From Clostridia bacterium (lineage in GTDB: Bacteria; Bacillota; Clostridia; Oscillospirales; CAG-382), in assembly GCA_017561145.1 (NCBI GenBank), contig JAFZDO010000041.1, positions 1 through 64,000 on the forward strand: 64,000 bases of DNA, in the 5' to 3' direction. The notes under the pieces were generated by a model. The model was not told where the DNA came from and ran no database searches. It saw only the letters and a list, made by a program, of their open reading frames with translations. Position numbers and translations under genes: made by a program. This document shows, piece by piece, positions 7,793 to 16,770 of this stretch; positions within the stretch are counted from its first letter, which is position 1, and every line of letters starts with the position of its first letter.

Positions 7793-8266
7793 ATGGCAAA
7801 GCAGATCATTGTTTCCCACGAGGGACTTAAAAAGCTTCAGCAGGAATTGGAGCATCTCAAAACAGTAAAGCGTAAGGAGGTTGCTCAGGCGATCCAAAAG
7901 GCAAGAGCATACGGCGACCTTTCGGAAAACAGCGAATACGACGAAGCTAAAAACGAGCAGGCCGAGATCGAAGGCAAAATCGCCAACCTCGAGGCTACTC
8001 TTGAAAACGCAATCGTTCTCGACGACTCCGAGCTCGGCACCGATAAGGTAAACGTAGGTAACAAGGTTACCGTTCACAATATCGATGCAGACGAGGAATC
8101 GGAATACAAGATCGTTTCCACCGCAGAAGCAGATCCTATTATGGGTCTTATCAGCGATGACAGCCCTTTGGGCAAGGCGCTTATCGGTCAGCGCAAGGGT
8201 GACAGCATCAACGTTGAAACTCCTATGGGCATCGTTAAGTACACCATTACAGATATTTCCAAGTAA
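7793..8266 (+). CDS. greA: GreA transcription elongation factor
   Basis: The 157-residue protein has the usual GreA length. The N-terminal coiled coil carries the tip signature (ARAYGDLSENSEYDEAKNEQ), with the acidic residues that support transcript cleavage in the RNA polymerase secondary channel. The C-terminal FKBP-like domain ends VETPMGIVKYTI. GreA rescues backtracked polymerase. GGAG lies 9 nt before the ATG. It is followed 21 bp later by lysS, a gene pair common in Firmicutes. Confidence 0.98.
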   Translation: MAKQIIVSHEGLKKLQQELEHLKTVKRKEVAQAIQKARAYGDLSENSEYDEAKNEQAEIEGKIANLEATLENAIVLDDSELGTDKVNVGNKVTVHNIDADEESEYKIVSTAEADPIMGLISDDSPLGKALIGQRKGDSINVETPMGIVKYTITDISK

Positions 8267-8287
8267 TTAAAAGGCAGTTAAAATATT

Positions 8288-10213
8288 ATGAGTGAAGAAA
8301 TCAAGAACAATGCGAATGCGGAAGAGGTTAATATTAACAGTCTTCTCGCCATCCGCCGTCAAAAGCTGGCTGATCTTCAATCAGAGGGCAAGGACCCCTT
8401 TGCGATCACCAAGTATGACGTTACACATCATAGCCAGGACGTAAAGGATAACTACGCCGAGCTTGAGGACAAGGAGGTCAGCATTGCAGGCCGTCTTATG
8501 TCAAAGCGCGTTATGGGTAAAGCCTCCTTCTGCCACGTGCAGGATCTTCAGGGACTCATCCAATGCTACGTCGCACGCGACGATATCGGTGCCGACGAAT
8601 ATGCGGGATTTAAGAAGTTTGATATCGGCGACATCGTCGGTATCAAGGGCAAGGTCTTCACCACCAAAACCGGCGAGATCTCTATCCACGCGACCGAGGT
8701 GACGCTTCTTTCCAAGAGCTTGCAGATACTTCCCGAAAAATATCACGGTCTTACCAACACCGACCTTCGTTACCGCCAAAGATACGTTGACCTTATCATG
8801 AATTCCGAAACAAAGGATACCATGATCAAGCGTTCGAAGATCATCAGCTCTATCCGCCGCTTCCTCGATGCGCAGGGCTTCCTTGAGGTCGAAACCCCCA
8901 TGCTCGTTTCCAATGCGGGCGGTGCGGCTGCAAGACCCTTTGAAACCCACTTTAACGCACTTAACGAGGATCTTAAGCTCCGCATCTCGCTCGAGCTTTA
9001 CTTGAAGCGTCTTATCGTAGGCGGCTTGGAAAAGGTTTACGAAATCGGCAGAGTTTTCAGAAACGAAGGCGTTGACACCCGTCACAACCCCGAATTCACC
9101 CTTATGGAGCTTTATCAGGCGTATACCGATTACTACGGTATGATGGACCTTACCGAAAATATGTACCGCCACGTTGCAAACGAGGTTCTCGGCTCGACCA
9201 AGATCGTTTATAACGGCATAGAAATGGATCTCGGCAAGCCCTTTGAAAGAATCACGATGGTTGACGCGGTCAAGAAATATTCGGGCGTTGACTTTAACAA
9301 TATCAACTCCACCGAGGAAGCTCGCGCTATCGCAGACGAAAAGGGCGTTCATTACGAGCCCAGACACAAGAAGGGCGATATTCTTAACCTCTTCTTCGAG
9401 GAATTCGTTGAAGAGCACCTTGTTCAGCCCACCTTCGTTATGGACCACCCCGTTGAAATTTCGCCTCTTACAAAGCGCAAGCCCGAAAATCCCGATTACG
9501 TTGAACGCTTTGAGTTCTTTATGAACGGATGGGAAATGGCAAACGCTTATTCCGAGCTTAACGACCCGATCGACCAGCGCGCACGCTTCGCCGCTCAGGA
9601 AGAACAGTTTGCACAAGGCGACGAGGAAGCTAACCACACCGACGAGGACTTCCTTAACGCACTCGAGATCGGTATGCCTCCCACAGGCGGTATCGGCTAC
9701 GGCATCGACAGAATGTGTATGCTTCTTACCGATTCGCAGGCTATCCGCGACGTATTGCTCTTCCCCACTCTTAAATCGCTCAATTCGGGCAGCAAGAAGG
9801 AAGCAAAGGCTGTTGAAGAGGTTACCGAAGAGGTCATCGATTTCTCCAAGGTAGTTATCGAACCGATGTACGAGGAAAACGTCGACTTTGAAACCTTCGT
9901 TAAGTCGGATTTCAGAGCAGTTAAGGTAAAGGCTTGCGAAGCGGTACCGAAGTCGAAGAAACTTTTAAAATTCACCCTCGATGACGGCACAGGCACCGAC
10001 AGAACCATTTTAAGCGGCATCCACGCGTTCTACGAGCCCGAGGAATTGGTCGGCAAAACGCTTATCGCAATCACCAATCTTCCTCCCAGAGCAATGATGG
10101 GTATCGAATCCTGCGGTATGCTTCTTTCTGCGATCCATACCGAAGAAGATGAAGAAAAGCTCAACCTTATTATGGTAAGCAACCGCATCCCTGCAGGCGC
10201 AAAATTGCATTAA
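8288..10213 (+). CDS. lysS: Class II lysyl-tRNA synthetase fused to a C-terminal tRNA-binding domain
   Basis: Residues 1 to about 500 form a normal bacterial class II LysRS. An OB-fold anticodon domain is followed by the catalytic core with motif 2 ([18 protein letters not shown]) and motif 3 ([10 protein letters not shown]). After a charged linker (about 505-525), residues from about 530 to 641 form a second OB-fold of the Trbp111/MetRS-C type. It has the signatures [36 protein letters not shown] and [15 protein letters not shown]. Bacterial LysRS is normally about 500 residues, so the protein is about 120 residues longer. The added domain should raise general tRNA affinity and may promote dimer contacts. 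The reading frame is continuous, so this is a true fusion. No T-box lies upstream; the gene follows greA directly. Confidence 0.96.
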   Translation: MSEEIKNNANAEEVNINSLLAIRRQKLADLQSEGKDPFAITKYDVTHHSQDVKDNYAELEDKEVSIAGRLMSKRVMGKASFCHVQDLQGLIQCYVARDDIGADEYAGFKKFDIGDIVGIKGKVFTTKTGEISIHATEVTLLSKSLQILPEKYHGLTNTDLRYRQRYVDLIMNSETKDTMIKRSKIISSIRRFLDAQGFLEVETPMLVSNAGGAAARPFETHFNALNEDLKLRISLELYLKRLIVGGLEKVYEIGRVFRNEGVDTRHNPEFTLMELYQAYTDYYGMMDLTENMYRHVANEVLGSTKIVYNGIEMDLGKPFERITMVDAVKKYSGVDFNNINSTEEARAIADEKGVHYEPRHKKGDILNLFFEEFVEEHLVQPTFVMDHPVEISPLTKRKPENPDYVERFEFFMNGWEMANAYSELNDPIDQRARFAAQEEQFAQGDEEANHTDEDFLNALEIGMPPTGGIGYGIDRMCMLLTDSQAIRDVLLFPTLKSLNSGSKKEAKAVEEVTEEVIDFSKVVIEPMYEENVDFETFVKSDFRAVKVKACEAVPKSKKLLKFTLDDGTGTDRTILSGIHAFYEPEELVGKTLIAITNLPPRAMMGIESCGMLLSAIHTEEDEEKLNLIMVSNRIPAGAKLH

Positions 10214-10217
10214 AAAA

Positions 10218-10250
10218 GAAAATCCCGACTTAACGTCGGGATTTTTTGTA
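10218..10250. terminator. Bidirectional intrinsic terminator after lysS
   Basis: The stem AATCCCGAC / GTCGGGATT closes a TTAA-type loop, with a T-run on the plus side and a T/C-rich tract on the minus side. It ends the 2325-10213 operon and the convergent 10258-11091 gene. Confidence 0.92.
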
Positions 10251-10257
10251 TATTTAA

Positions 10258-11091
10258 TTACTTTTTCTTAGCAATCATTACGATAACGATTACCACAACA
10301 ACTACAGCTGCGCCGATGATGACCCAAAGCCATACACCAAGTCCGCCGTTGTCGAGCTCGATATCGGAAGTGACGACATCGGAATCGTCGATAATTTCAA
10401 CCTTGGATTCGGTTTCAGCAGAAGCATCCTTGCTTTCGGTTTCTGCAGTGCTTTCGGTTTCAGCAGTGCTTTCTGCATTGTCTTCGCTTTCAGCGGGAGC
10501 GATGGTTTCGGTTTCGCTTTCAGCAGGGGTGCTTTCCTCGGTTTCTTCGCCCCAAGAGTAGTTGCCGTCAAGAGCATCTTCCTCGGTAAGGCACATCATC
10601 TTGCCGTCAACGCAGGTGCCCTTTTCAAAGTCGATGCCCTTGAACACAAAGCAGTCGCCGCCCTGTACAGCCATAAATGCAACCTTATCTTCCCAGTTAT
10701 CCCATCCCTCTTTCGCCGCTTCTTCGGGCTTGGAGGTAGAAGAGTGTACAACAATGTAAATCTGACCGGGATCAAGAGTAACGTCGGGAAGCTCGCCGCT
10801 CATTGCTTCAACCGATTTAATAGCGCGGTAAACACCGGTATCATCGATTTCTTCCGCGATAGTCCAAGTAGACCAAACGCCGGTTTTGCCGGTATTTTCG
10901 TTTTTCGTCATAATAACAGCGTCTTCGCCGGTAATTTTTTCGTCAATGGCCCTGATATCAAATACATAGCCAATAGCGGTATCATATACGGCAATGCCGT
11001 TTTCACCTACTGTATATTCCCCTGCAAAAGCGGTAACTGAAAGGGACATACACAAAAGGAGCGCGAATGCAAGAACGAGTATCTTTTTCAT
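10258..11091 (-). CDS. Exported protein with Glu/Thr/Ser-rich stalk and C-terminal membrane anchor
   Basis: The 277-residue protein begins with a Sec signal peptide (about 1-23, ending VTAFA). A globular domain spans about 24-175. A low-complexity stalk of repeated (A)ESTAETES-like units (about 178-235) follows. A single hydrophobic helix with a short Lys tail (MIAKKK) ends the protein. There is no LPxTG motif, so it appears anchored by the helix rather than by sortase. I do not recognise the globular domain. It has its own promoter with a palindrome over the -10 and ends at a terminator, so it is a single-gene unit. GGAGG precedes the ATG. Confidence 0.8.
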   Translation of the reverse strand: MKKILVLAFALLLCMSLSVTAFAGEYTVGENGIAVYDTAIGYVFDIRAIDEKITGEDAVIMTKNENTGKTGVWSTWTIAEEIDDTGVYRAIKSVEAMSGELPDVTLDPGQIYIVVHSSTSKPEEAAKEGWDNWEDKVAFMAVQGGDCFVFKGIDFEKGTCVDGKMMCLTEEDALDGNYSWGEETEESTPAESETETIAPAESEDNAESTAETESTAETESKDASAETESKVEIIDDSDVVTSDIELDNGGLGVWLWVIIGAAVVVVVIVIVMIAKKK

Positions 11092-11114
11092 AATTAACCT
11101 CCACGTTAATAACT

Positions 11115-11132
11115 TGTGCTAAGTTTAGCACA
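11115..11132 (-). promoter_or_regulatory. Perfect palindrome over the -10 box (candidate operator)
   Basis: An 18-bp site with 8-bp perfect arms TGTGCTAA / TTAGCACA overlaps the -10 hexamer of the 10258-11091 gene. Position and symmetry fit a dimeric repressor. The cognate regulator is unknown. Confidence 0.55.
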
Positions 11133-11150
11133 CTTTATCACGTTTGTCAA
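11122..11150 (-). promoter_or_regulatory. Promoter of the exported anchored protein gene
   Basis: Minus-strand TTGACA (11150-11145), 17 bp, TAAACT (11127-11122). It starts immediately after the stop of the upstream dehydrogenase gene, so 10258-11091 can be expressed independently. Confidence 0.75.
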
Positions 11151-11153
11151 CTA

Positions 11154-12140
11154 CTATGCCATTCTTGCGAGCATTTCCTCGGTAACCTCGGTTTCGAGCT
11201 TGCCTTCTGCAAGGAAAAGCTCCAATTCTTCGCAAACGTGCTGACCGATCTTCTTAAGACCGTTGTTTGCAAGACCCGCAAGGTGAGGAGTCATAATGCA
11301 ATTTTTAAGAGTGCGAAGAGGATTGTCGACCGCAGGAGGTTCGGGATCGGTAACGTCAAGACAAGCGTATTTAAGGTTGCCTGCCGCCATATGATTGTAA
11401 AGTGCGGCTTCATCGATAATGGTGCCGCGCGCGGTGTTGATAAGAACTGCGTCCTTTTTCATAAGCTTAAGAGTTTCCTCGTTAAACATATGATAGGTTT
11501 CGGGGATCTGGGGTGCGTGGATAGAGATTATATCGCTTTCCTTAAGTACGGTTTCGAAATCAGCCTTGCGAACGCCAAGCTCTTTTGCGCGTTCATCGGA
11601 AATGAAGGGGTCGTAAAGAACGATATCCACGTCAAACGCCTGCATAAGCTCGATGTAATGTCTGCCTGCCCAACCGCCGCCGATAACGCCGATCGTAAGA
11701 TCGTAAAGCTCGCGGATGTTTTCCTTGCCCTCTGCCCATCCGCCGTTGTGAATGTTTTCGTTATGAGCAAAGAAGTTCTTGGATGCGGCAATAGTAAAGC
11801 CGAGCGCAGTTTCGGAAACGCCCATGCTAAGCACGTTTGCGCTTGCGGTAACGCGCACGCCCTTCTTCCAAAGAGCTTCGGAAACAACGGGCTTAACGCT
11901 GCCTGCGGCGTGGATAAGAAGCTTCAAATTCGGGCAAAGCGCCAAATACTGTTCATCAATAGGCTTATTTCCCCAAGAGGTAACCACAACGTCGGCATCC
12001 TTAACAAGCGGTGCAACAGAATCGAATTCTGTATTACCCTCGTTAATAACTACCTCGCCGCTGTTTTCGAGTCTTTTAAGACATTTTTGGTTGAACACCA
12101 TATTTCTTGTGCCGGGATCGAGAAGAAGAGCGATTTTCAT
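11154..12140 (-). CDS. D-isomer-specific 2-hydroxyacid dehydrogenase family protein
   Basis: I chose the ATG at 12140 (328 residues, MKIALLLDPG); the longer frame has no ribosome binding site. The NAD-binding Rossmann motif is GVIGGGWAGR. The catalytic Arg-Glu-His set is visible in INTARGTIID, LDVTDPEPP and MTPHLAGL. The enzyme should interconvert a 2-keto acid and a D-2-hydroxy acid or act on a phospho-sugar acid; substrate cannot be read from sequence. It follows an enolase-superfamily gene by 16 nt, so the two probably form a short sugar-acid route at the tail of the uvrC-rsmD-coaD operon. Confidence 0.9.
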   Translation of the reverse strand: MKIALLLDPGTRNMVFNQKCLKRLENSGEVVINEGNTEFDSVAPLVKDADVVVTSWGNKPIDEQYLALCPNLKLLIHAAGSVKPVVSEALWKKGVRVTASANVLSMGVSETALGFTIAASKNFFAHNENIHNGGWAEGKENIRELYDLTIGVIGGGWAGRHYIELMQAFDVDIVLYDPFISDERAKELGVRKADFETVLKESDIISIHAPQIPETYHMFNEETLKLMKKDAVLINTARGTIIDEAALYNHMAAGNLKYACLDVTDPEPPAVDNPLRTLKNCIMTPHLAGLANNGLKKIGQHVCEELELFLAEGKLETEVTEEMLARMA

Positions 12141-12156
12141 AGCGATTTGCCTTTCT

Positions 12157-13452
12157 TTATTTGAATAATTCAATATATTTGTTTTGTTGGAAAAGCTTTG
12201 CACCGTCGCGGTAGCTTTGCTCGTTCAAAGTAAAGCAACCGTTCTTTTCGGGGATATATGCAAGTCCGTCGGGAAGCATATTGCAAAGCGCTTGCCAATT
12301 AACGTAGTTTTGGTTGCCGTTTATTTCGATACAGCCGCAAGCCATTCCGTTCAATGCGCCGATGCGCGATGCGAATTGCTTGTTCCATTCGGCAAGCAGA
12401 GGCACGACCGTGAGGTCTGCGCACAGACATTGACCGCCCGCCTTGTGAATAGTCGCCGCCATATCAAACGAAACGGACATGGTCTTTGCAATCGGCTTAA
12501 GCGCAACAGCCTTGTAGCCAAGCGAAAGGCGCTTTTCGACGTCTGCAAGCGAATGTGCCGATTCATCCGCGTTTACGGTAACCGGAAGGTTTCCGACAAA
12601 AATTTCATTTTCGGGTGCAAAGGGCTCCTCGATAAGCTCGATACTGTCGAGCGCACCTATCTTATCGGCGTGACAAAGCAATTCTTCAAGACGCTCGAGA
12701 TTATCGTATCTTCCGTTTGCATCGAGATAGTAACGGATATTTCCGCTCTTGGAAAGCGGAGTTTGATAATTCTTCGCGATATTATGTATCTGTGCAAGGC
12801 GTTCCTTGTCCCATTCGAGCATCGTTTTCATATCCTCGGAATGAGCCAAGCCCTCCCCACACGATTTCCCTATCTTTATCTTCAAAAGTCCCGTGCCCGA
12901 ATCAAGGAGATTTTTTAATCCCTTTTCGTCAACGGCATAGCTTACCAAGGGAATATGCGCCAATTTTTCGTGACGGTAGGAAAGCGCTTCACGCGCGTGC
13001 TCGGGAATGATGTTATCAAAATCGGTCATACCGTTTTCGAGAGCAAAAACAGACCAAAGCGCATAATCCAATCCGACGAGCGAATTAAGCACAAAGGTTT
13101 CCGCAACGTTACGGTTACAGATCGAATCCGCATATTTTTTAAGCTCGGGAAGTATTGAATTGATAAGCGTCGCAGGCGATACAAAGCTTTCGCCGCTGAT
13201 CATCTCAAGCGCACGTGCGGTAACGTCGCGCATCAACGCGCTCGATTTTTCGGGAGAATGGTCTGAAAAAACGTTTGCATCCGACCAAAGCACCGAAATA
13301 GTGCCGGGGCAGGCAGCTTTAAAATTATCGCTTTCGATATAAACGACCGTCTGCCAAAGCTCGGTCAAATATTTACCCTTAAATCCGAACGGCGCCAAAA
13401 GCTCTTCTCGCACAAAGCGGAGATCGGCTTTTTTGATTCTGATATTTTTCAT
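12157..13452 (-). CDS. Enolase-superfamily (mandelate racemase/muconate lactonizing type) enzyme
   Basis: The 431-residue protein carries the superfamily metal ligands in order: Asp in YLDANGRY, Glu in ELIEEPF and Asp/Glu in VNADES. A KxK pair precedes them (LLKIKIGKS) and a later Lys occurs in VALKPIAK. This is the arrangement of the muconate-lactonizing subgroup (cycloisomerase, dipeptide epimerase, OSBS) rather than the His-Asp dyad of acid-sugar dehydratases. The substrate is unknown. It is longer than a typical dipeptide epimerase (about 350-370). Its ATG overlaps the coaD stop by 4 nt. The adjacent dehydrogenase suggests a small-acid catabolic pair. Confidence 0.85.
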   Translation of the reverse strand: MKNIRIKKADLRFVREELLAPFGFKGKYLTELWQTVVYIESDNFKAACPGTISVLWSDANVFSDHSPEKSSALMRDVTARALEMISGESFVSPATLINSILPELKKYADSICNRNVAETFVLNSLVGLDYALWSVFALENGMTDFDNIIPEHAREALSYRHEKLAHIPLVSYAVDEKGLKNLLDSGTGLLKIKIGKSCGEGLAHSEDMKTMLEWDKERLAQIHNIAKNYQTPLSKSGNIRYYLDANGRYDNLERLEELLCHADKIGALDSIELIEEPFAPENEIFVGNLPVTVNADESAHSLADVEKRLSLGYKAVALKPIAKTMSVSFDMAATIHKAGGQCLCADLTVVPLLAEWNKQFASRIGALNGMACGCIEINGNQNYVNWQALCNMLPDGLAYIPEKNGCFTLNEQSYRDGAKLFQQNKYIELFK

Positions 13453-13925
13453 TTTTCAAGATATTCCTTGATTATATTTTTTGCTCCCTCGGGAACAACA
13501 TCATCTATCGGCTTTTGGTATTTTATAAGCTCGCGCACGTAAGTTGAGCTTATATGGTCCATACCGCTTTCTGCGGGAAGGACAACTGTTTCGATCTCGC
13601 CGAGACCTTTATTTATCACGTAAAGGCTTCGCTCGTAGTCGAAATCGGTTCCCGTACGCGCGCCGCGTACAATAACGGGGTTTTCGTAATTTTTGCAAAA
13701 TTCGGCAAGAAGACCGACGCATTTCACCACAGAAACGTTTTCGATATCCTTAACGCTTGCCTCGACCGAGGAAACCTGAACGTCAAAGGGGAGAAAGCCT
13801 TTCTTTTCGCTGTTGGGCGAAATGGCGATAACCACCTTATCGAAAAGTCTGCTTGCTCGGACGATGATATCCAAGTGACCGACTGTAATCGGGTCAAACG
13901 AGCCCGAAATTATTGCGGTTCTCAT
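13449..13925 (-). CDS. coaD: CoaD, phosphopantetheine adenylyltransferase
   Basis: The 158-residue protein has normal length for CoaD. The nucleotidyltransferase motif SGSFDPITVGHLDII gives the ATP-binding (T/H)xGH site. Later motifs are VRGARTGTDFDYE and HISSTYVRE. It makes dephospho-CoA from 4'-phosphopantetheine and ATP, the penultimate CoA step. GAGGAGG precedes the ATG. The rsmD-coaD pair is conserved in Firmicutes. Its stop overlaps the next, unrelated enolase-superfamily gene. Confidence 0.97.
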   Translation of the reverse strand: MRTAIISGSFDPITVGHLDIIVRASRLFDKVVIAISPNSEKKGFLPFDVQVSSVEASVKDIENVSVVKCVGLLAEFCKNYENPVIVRGARTGTDFDYERSLYVINKGLGEIETVVLPAESGMDHISSTYVRELIKYQKPIDDVVPEGAKNIIKEYLEK

Positions 13926-13928
13926 AAT

Positions 13929-14504
13929 TCATTCCTCCTCGGATTTGTCAGCTGCCTCTTCTTCGGGTACACGAACGATAGTAACGTAGGTTTTGCCGTA
14001 TCGGTAAAGCTTGCTTTGCCAGCCTTCCACGGGTTCGGGGATGCCGTCCTTATCCGATTCGCAAACGATTATCGCACCCTTTGCGACAACGCCCGAATAC
14101 TGAAGACGGTGAAGAACGTCGTCAAGAACGCCCTCCTGATAAGGCGGATCAAGAAAAATGAGATCGAACTCTTCCCTGCCCGATGCGCCTCTTAAATATT
14201 CCTTCCAATCGGAAGCAACGACACGGCATTGCTTCATCAATTTGGTTTTTTGTGCGTTTTCCTTTATAACCTCGCATGCAGCACGCGAAGAATCTACGAT
14301 AACGGCACGCTCTGCCCCGCGTGAGAGTGCTTCAAGCGCCATCTGACCGCATCCGCCGAAGAGGTCGAGCACGTTTCTGTCGTGCAATTCAAACTGAATT
14401 GCCGAAAAAACGCCTTCCTTGCACATTTCGGTAGTGGGACGGGTATTTAATCCTTCAAGCGTTTTAAGCTTGGTTCCTCTCGCTATTCCTGTTATTATTC
14501 TCAT
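13929..14504 (-). CDS. rsmD: RsmD, 16S rRNA (m2G966) methyltransferase
   Basis: The 191-residue class I methyltransferase begins MRIITGIARGTKL, the family start. The SAM motif is VLDLFGGCGQMALEALSRGA, and the catalytic motif is FLDPPY. It methylates N2 of G966 in 16S rRNA. The C-terminus is acidic (EEEAADKSEEE). Its start overlaps the end of uvrC by 41 nt, an unusually long overlap for this strand. Confidence 0.96.
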   Translation of the reverse strand: MRIITGIARGTKLKTLEGLNTRPTTEMCKEGVFSAIQFELHDRNVLDLFGGCGQMALEALSRGAERAVIVDSSRAACEVIKENAQKTKLMKQCRVVASDWKEYLRGASGREEFDLIFLDPPYQEGVLDDVLHRLQYSGVVAKGAIIVCESDKDGIPEPVEGWQSKLYRYGKTYVTIVRVPEEEAADKSEEE

Positions 14505-16326
14505 TTTGTTCCTCTCTGAAATACTCGATAATCGATTCCGCCACCTGCTCGGTAATTCCCTTTACCTCGGTCAGCTCTTCAAGCGTAGCTGTTTTGAGCC
14601 TCGAGAGAGTACCGAAATGAAGCATAAGATCGTTTGCCTTTTTGTCGCCTACGCCCTTGATCTCGGTCAAAGAGCTCTTTTTAACGGCGTTACGGCGCTT
14701 TGCATCCATCAGCGAAAGCGAATAACGGTGCACTTCCTCTTGAATTTTATAGATAAACACGAAGGCATCCTGACGGGTTATCAGCGATATTTCGTTTTCG
14801 CCGTCGGTAAGTGTTCGTGTTTTGTGGTGTTCATCCTTTATCATTCCGAAAACGGGGATATATATTCCCATTTCGTTTATAACGCTCTTAACGCGGCGCA
14901 CCTGATTTTCGCCGCCGTCGATAAGCATTAAATCGGGATATTCCCATCCCGCTTCGTCAGAATCGTGCGAAAATCTGCGGCGTATGCATTCCTCCAACGC
15001 GGCAAGGTCGTTTCCGTCGTCAACCGTGCGTATATTGAAACCGCGGTATTTACGTTTTGCGAAAACGCCGTGCTCGAGCACTATCATACCGCAGCTCGTA
15101 TATTCTCCGCTTGAATGCGAAACGTCATAGGATTCGATTCTGTCGGGCAGCACCTCAAGCCCCAAAAGCTTTGCGATGGAAGCAAGAAAATCCTTTTTCT
15201 TGTCCTCGCTCTTGCGCTTGTGAAGCATAAGCTGCTTTGCATTTTCCGAAGCGCGCGTGGTTATTGCGCGCATATCGCCCCTTTCGGGATAAACGAGCGA
15301 AACCTTAAATCCCGCCTTTTCGCAAAGCCAATCCGTTATCAGCTCGGAATCGGTAGATTCAAGCTCGTAATCGATATATATCTTTTTGGGGATATATCCC
15401 CTTAATTCGTAATATCTTTGGAAAAACGAAACGAGCGCCGCGCTGTTTATAATTTCGTCCGCAGAGAAAAAGAAGTTTTCACGGTCGACAATGGCGCCGC
15501 CGCGCACGAACAAAAGCGAAAGCGCGCTTCCCAGATCGTCGGCATAAATACCTATAACGTCCGCTTCGATATTGGGCGAGCAAACTATCTGCTGACGGTC
15601 GTTAAGCTTTTTAACGGCATAAATGCAATCGCGCAATTTCGCCGCAAGCTCAAAATTAAGTCCCTCGGAGGCAATTTCCATTCCCTCCTCAAGCTGAGAA
15701 ATAAGTCTTTTTCCGTCGCCCTTGAGCAAAGCCGATGCGCGATTGATAAGCTCTCGGTAATCCTCGGGCGTTAAATTACCCTTAACGCAAGGGGCACAAC
15801 AGCGGCCGATATGATAATTAAGACAGGGTCTTCCCTTTCCGATATCCTTGGGAAATTCCTTGTTGCAATCGGGTAGCGAAAACGCCTTTTTGACCGTTTC
15901 CAAAATATCACGTGCTACGTGATAGGAGGAATAGGGTCCGAAATATTTATCGTTACCTGCGGTACGCTTATAAACTATCGAAAAGGTCGGATAAGCCGCA
16001 TTGGTAAGCTTGATATAGGGATACCCGCCGCCGTCCTTCAATTTAATGTTGTATCGGGGCTGAAATTGCTTTATAAACTGATTTTCCTGCAATAATGCTT
16101 CGAGCTCGGTCAAGGTATAATAAACCTCGAAATCATTGACCGATTCGACCATGCGCTTGGTCTTTCCGCGGTGGTCGGAATATGGGGAGAAATAGCTCGA
16201 AACACGGTTTTTAAGCGCTTTCGATTTGCCGACGTAAATTATCCTGCCCGATTTGTTCTTCATTATATAAACACCGGGAGTGGCAGGAAGAAGCCGCGCT
16301 TTTTCAAAAAGTTCTTCGCGTGTCAT
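14464..16326 (-). CDS. uvrC: UvrC, excinuclease ABC subunit C
   Basis: The 620-residue protein has the full UvrC layout. A GIY-YIG nuclease domain starts at about residue 15 (PGVYIMKNKSGRIIYVGKSK). A Cys-rich region follows (GRCCAPC), then a UvrB-interacting helix (about 200-235). The RNase H-like C-terminal nuclease contains SYDVSHSSGEYT and DDGNDLAALEE. A helix-hairpin-helix pair is at the end. UvrC makes both incisions in nucleotide excision repair. It heads the uvrC-rsmD-coaD operon; uvrA and uvrB are not in this window. Confidence 0.97.
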   Translation of the reverse strand: MTREELFEKARLLPATPGVYIMKNKSGRIIYVGKSKALKNRVSSYFSPYSDHRGKTKRMVESVNDFEVYYTLTELEALLQENQFIKQFQPRYNIKLKDGGGYPYIKLTNAAYPTFSIVYKRTAGNDKYFGPYSSYHVARDILETVKKAFSLPDCNKEFPKDIGKGRPCLNYHIGRCCAPCVKGNLTPEDYRELINRASALLKGDGKRLISQLEEGMEIASEGLNFELAAKLRDCIYAVKKLNDRQQIVCSPNIEADVIGIYADDLGSALSLLFVRGGAIVDRENFFFSADEIINSAALVSFFQRYYELRGYIPKKIYIDYELESTDSELITDWLCEKAGFKVSLVYPERGDMRAITTRASENAKQLMLHKRKSEDKKKDFLASIAKLLGLEVLPDRIESYDVSHSSGEYTSCGMIVLEHGVFAKRKYRGFNIRTVDDGNDLAALEECIRRRFSHDSDEAGWEYPDLMLIDGGENQVRRVKSVINEMGIYIPVFGMIKDEHHKTRTLTDGENEISLITRQDAFVFIYKIQEEVHRYSLSLMDAKRRNAVKKSSLTEIKGVGDKKANDLMLHFGTLSRLKTATLEELTEVKGITEQVAESIIEYFREEQNENNNRNSERNQA

Positions 16327-16339
16327 AACATTTACCTAC

Positions 16340-16370
16340 AAAAAATGCCCTGAAGCAATAGCTCAAGGCG
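16340..16370 (-). terminator. Terminator between HPr and uvrC
   Basis: On the minus strand an imperfect stem CGCCTTGAGC / GCTTCAGGGC is followed by A-TTTTTT. It ends the HPr transcript 14-44 nt after its stop. Confidence 0.7.
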
Positions 16371-16383
16371 TTGGTTTTGTTAA

Positions 16384-16647
16384 TTATTCGTTAAAGCCGC
16401 CGAGAATAAGCGCAACAAGAGCGTCGACAGCCGCTTCTTCATCCGAACCGTCAGCGAGAATTGTGATAATGTCGCCCTTGGAGATGCCAAGCGAAAGAAC
16501 GCCCAACAAGCTTTTCGCGTTCGCTCTGCGGTCGCTGTTTTCAACCCAGATAGAGCTGCGGAAGGAGTTGGCCTTTTGAATAAAATATGTTGCAGGTCTT
16601 GCGTGAAGACCGACAGAATTTTGGATTTCTATATTCTTAGTAGTCAT
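16384..16647 (-). CDS. ptsH: HPr-family phosphocarrier protein
   Basis: The 87-residue protein is a full HPr. The phosphoryl-accepting histidine lies in SVGLHARPA. The regulatory serine region (AKSLLGVLSLGI) corresponds to Ser46 of Firmicute HPr, target of HPr kinase. Having both sites fits true HPr rather than Crh, which lacks the His. I chose the ATG at 16647 because an upstream extension would run through the promoter. The gene is monocistronic, away from ptsI, with its own promoter and terminator. A role in PTS sugar uptake and catabolite control is known for the family; the partner genes are outside the window. Confidence 0.93.
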   Translation of the reverse strand: MTTKNIEIQNSVGLHARPATYFIQKANSFRSSIWVENSDRRANAKSLLGVLSLGISKGDIITILADGSDEEAAVDALVALILGGFNE

Positions 16648-16671
16648 ACAAAAATACCCCCATATATGGAT

Positions 16672-16700
16672 ATTATACCAAACCGCTTGATTCAAATCAA
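16672..16700 (-). promoter_or_regulatory. Promoter of the HPr gene
   Basis: Minus-strand TTGATT (16700-16695), 17 bp, TATAAT (16677-16672). A short palindrome (TTGATT-T-GAATCAA) covers the -35, and another (CCATATATGG) lies in the early leader. Confidence 0.8.
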
Positions 16701-16770
16701 TAGGAAAATAATGGATGATTATACGAAATACCAAAATGAACGGCTGGCTTTTTATCGATTTTGTCTAAAT

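Noticed and set aside
8200..8290. T-box or lysine riboswitch before lysS
   Set aside because: Only 21 bp separate greA and lysS; there is no room for a leader.
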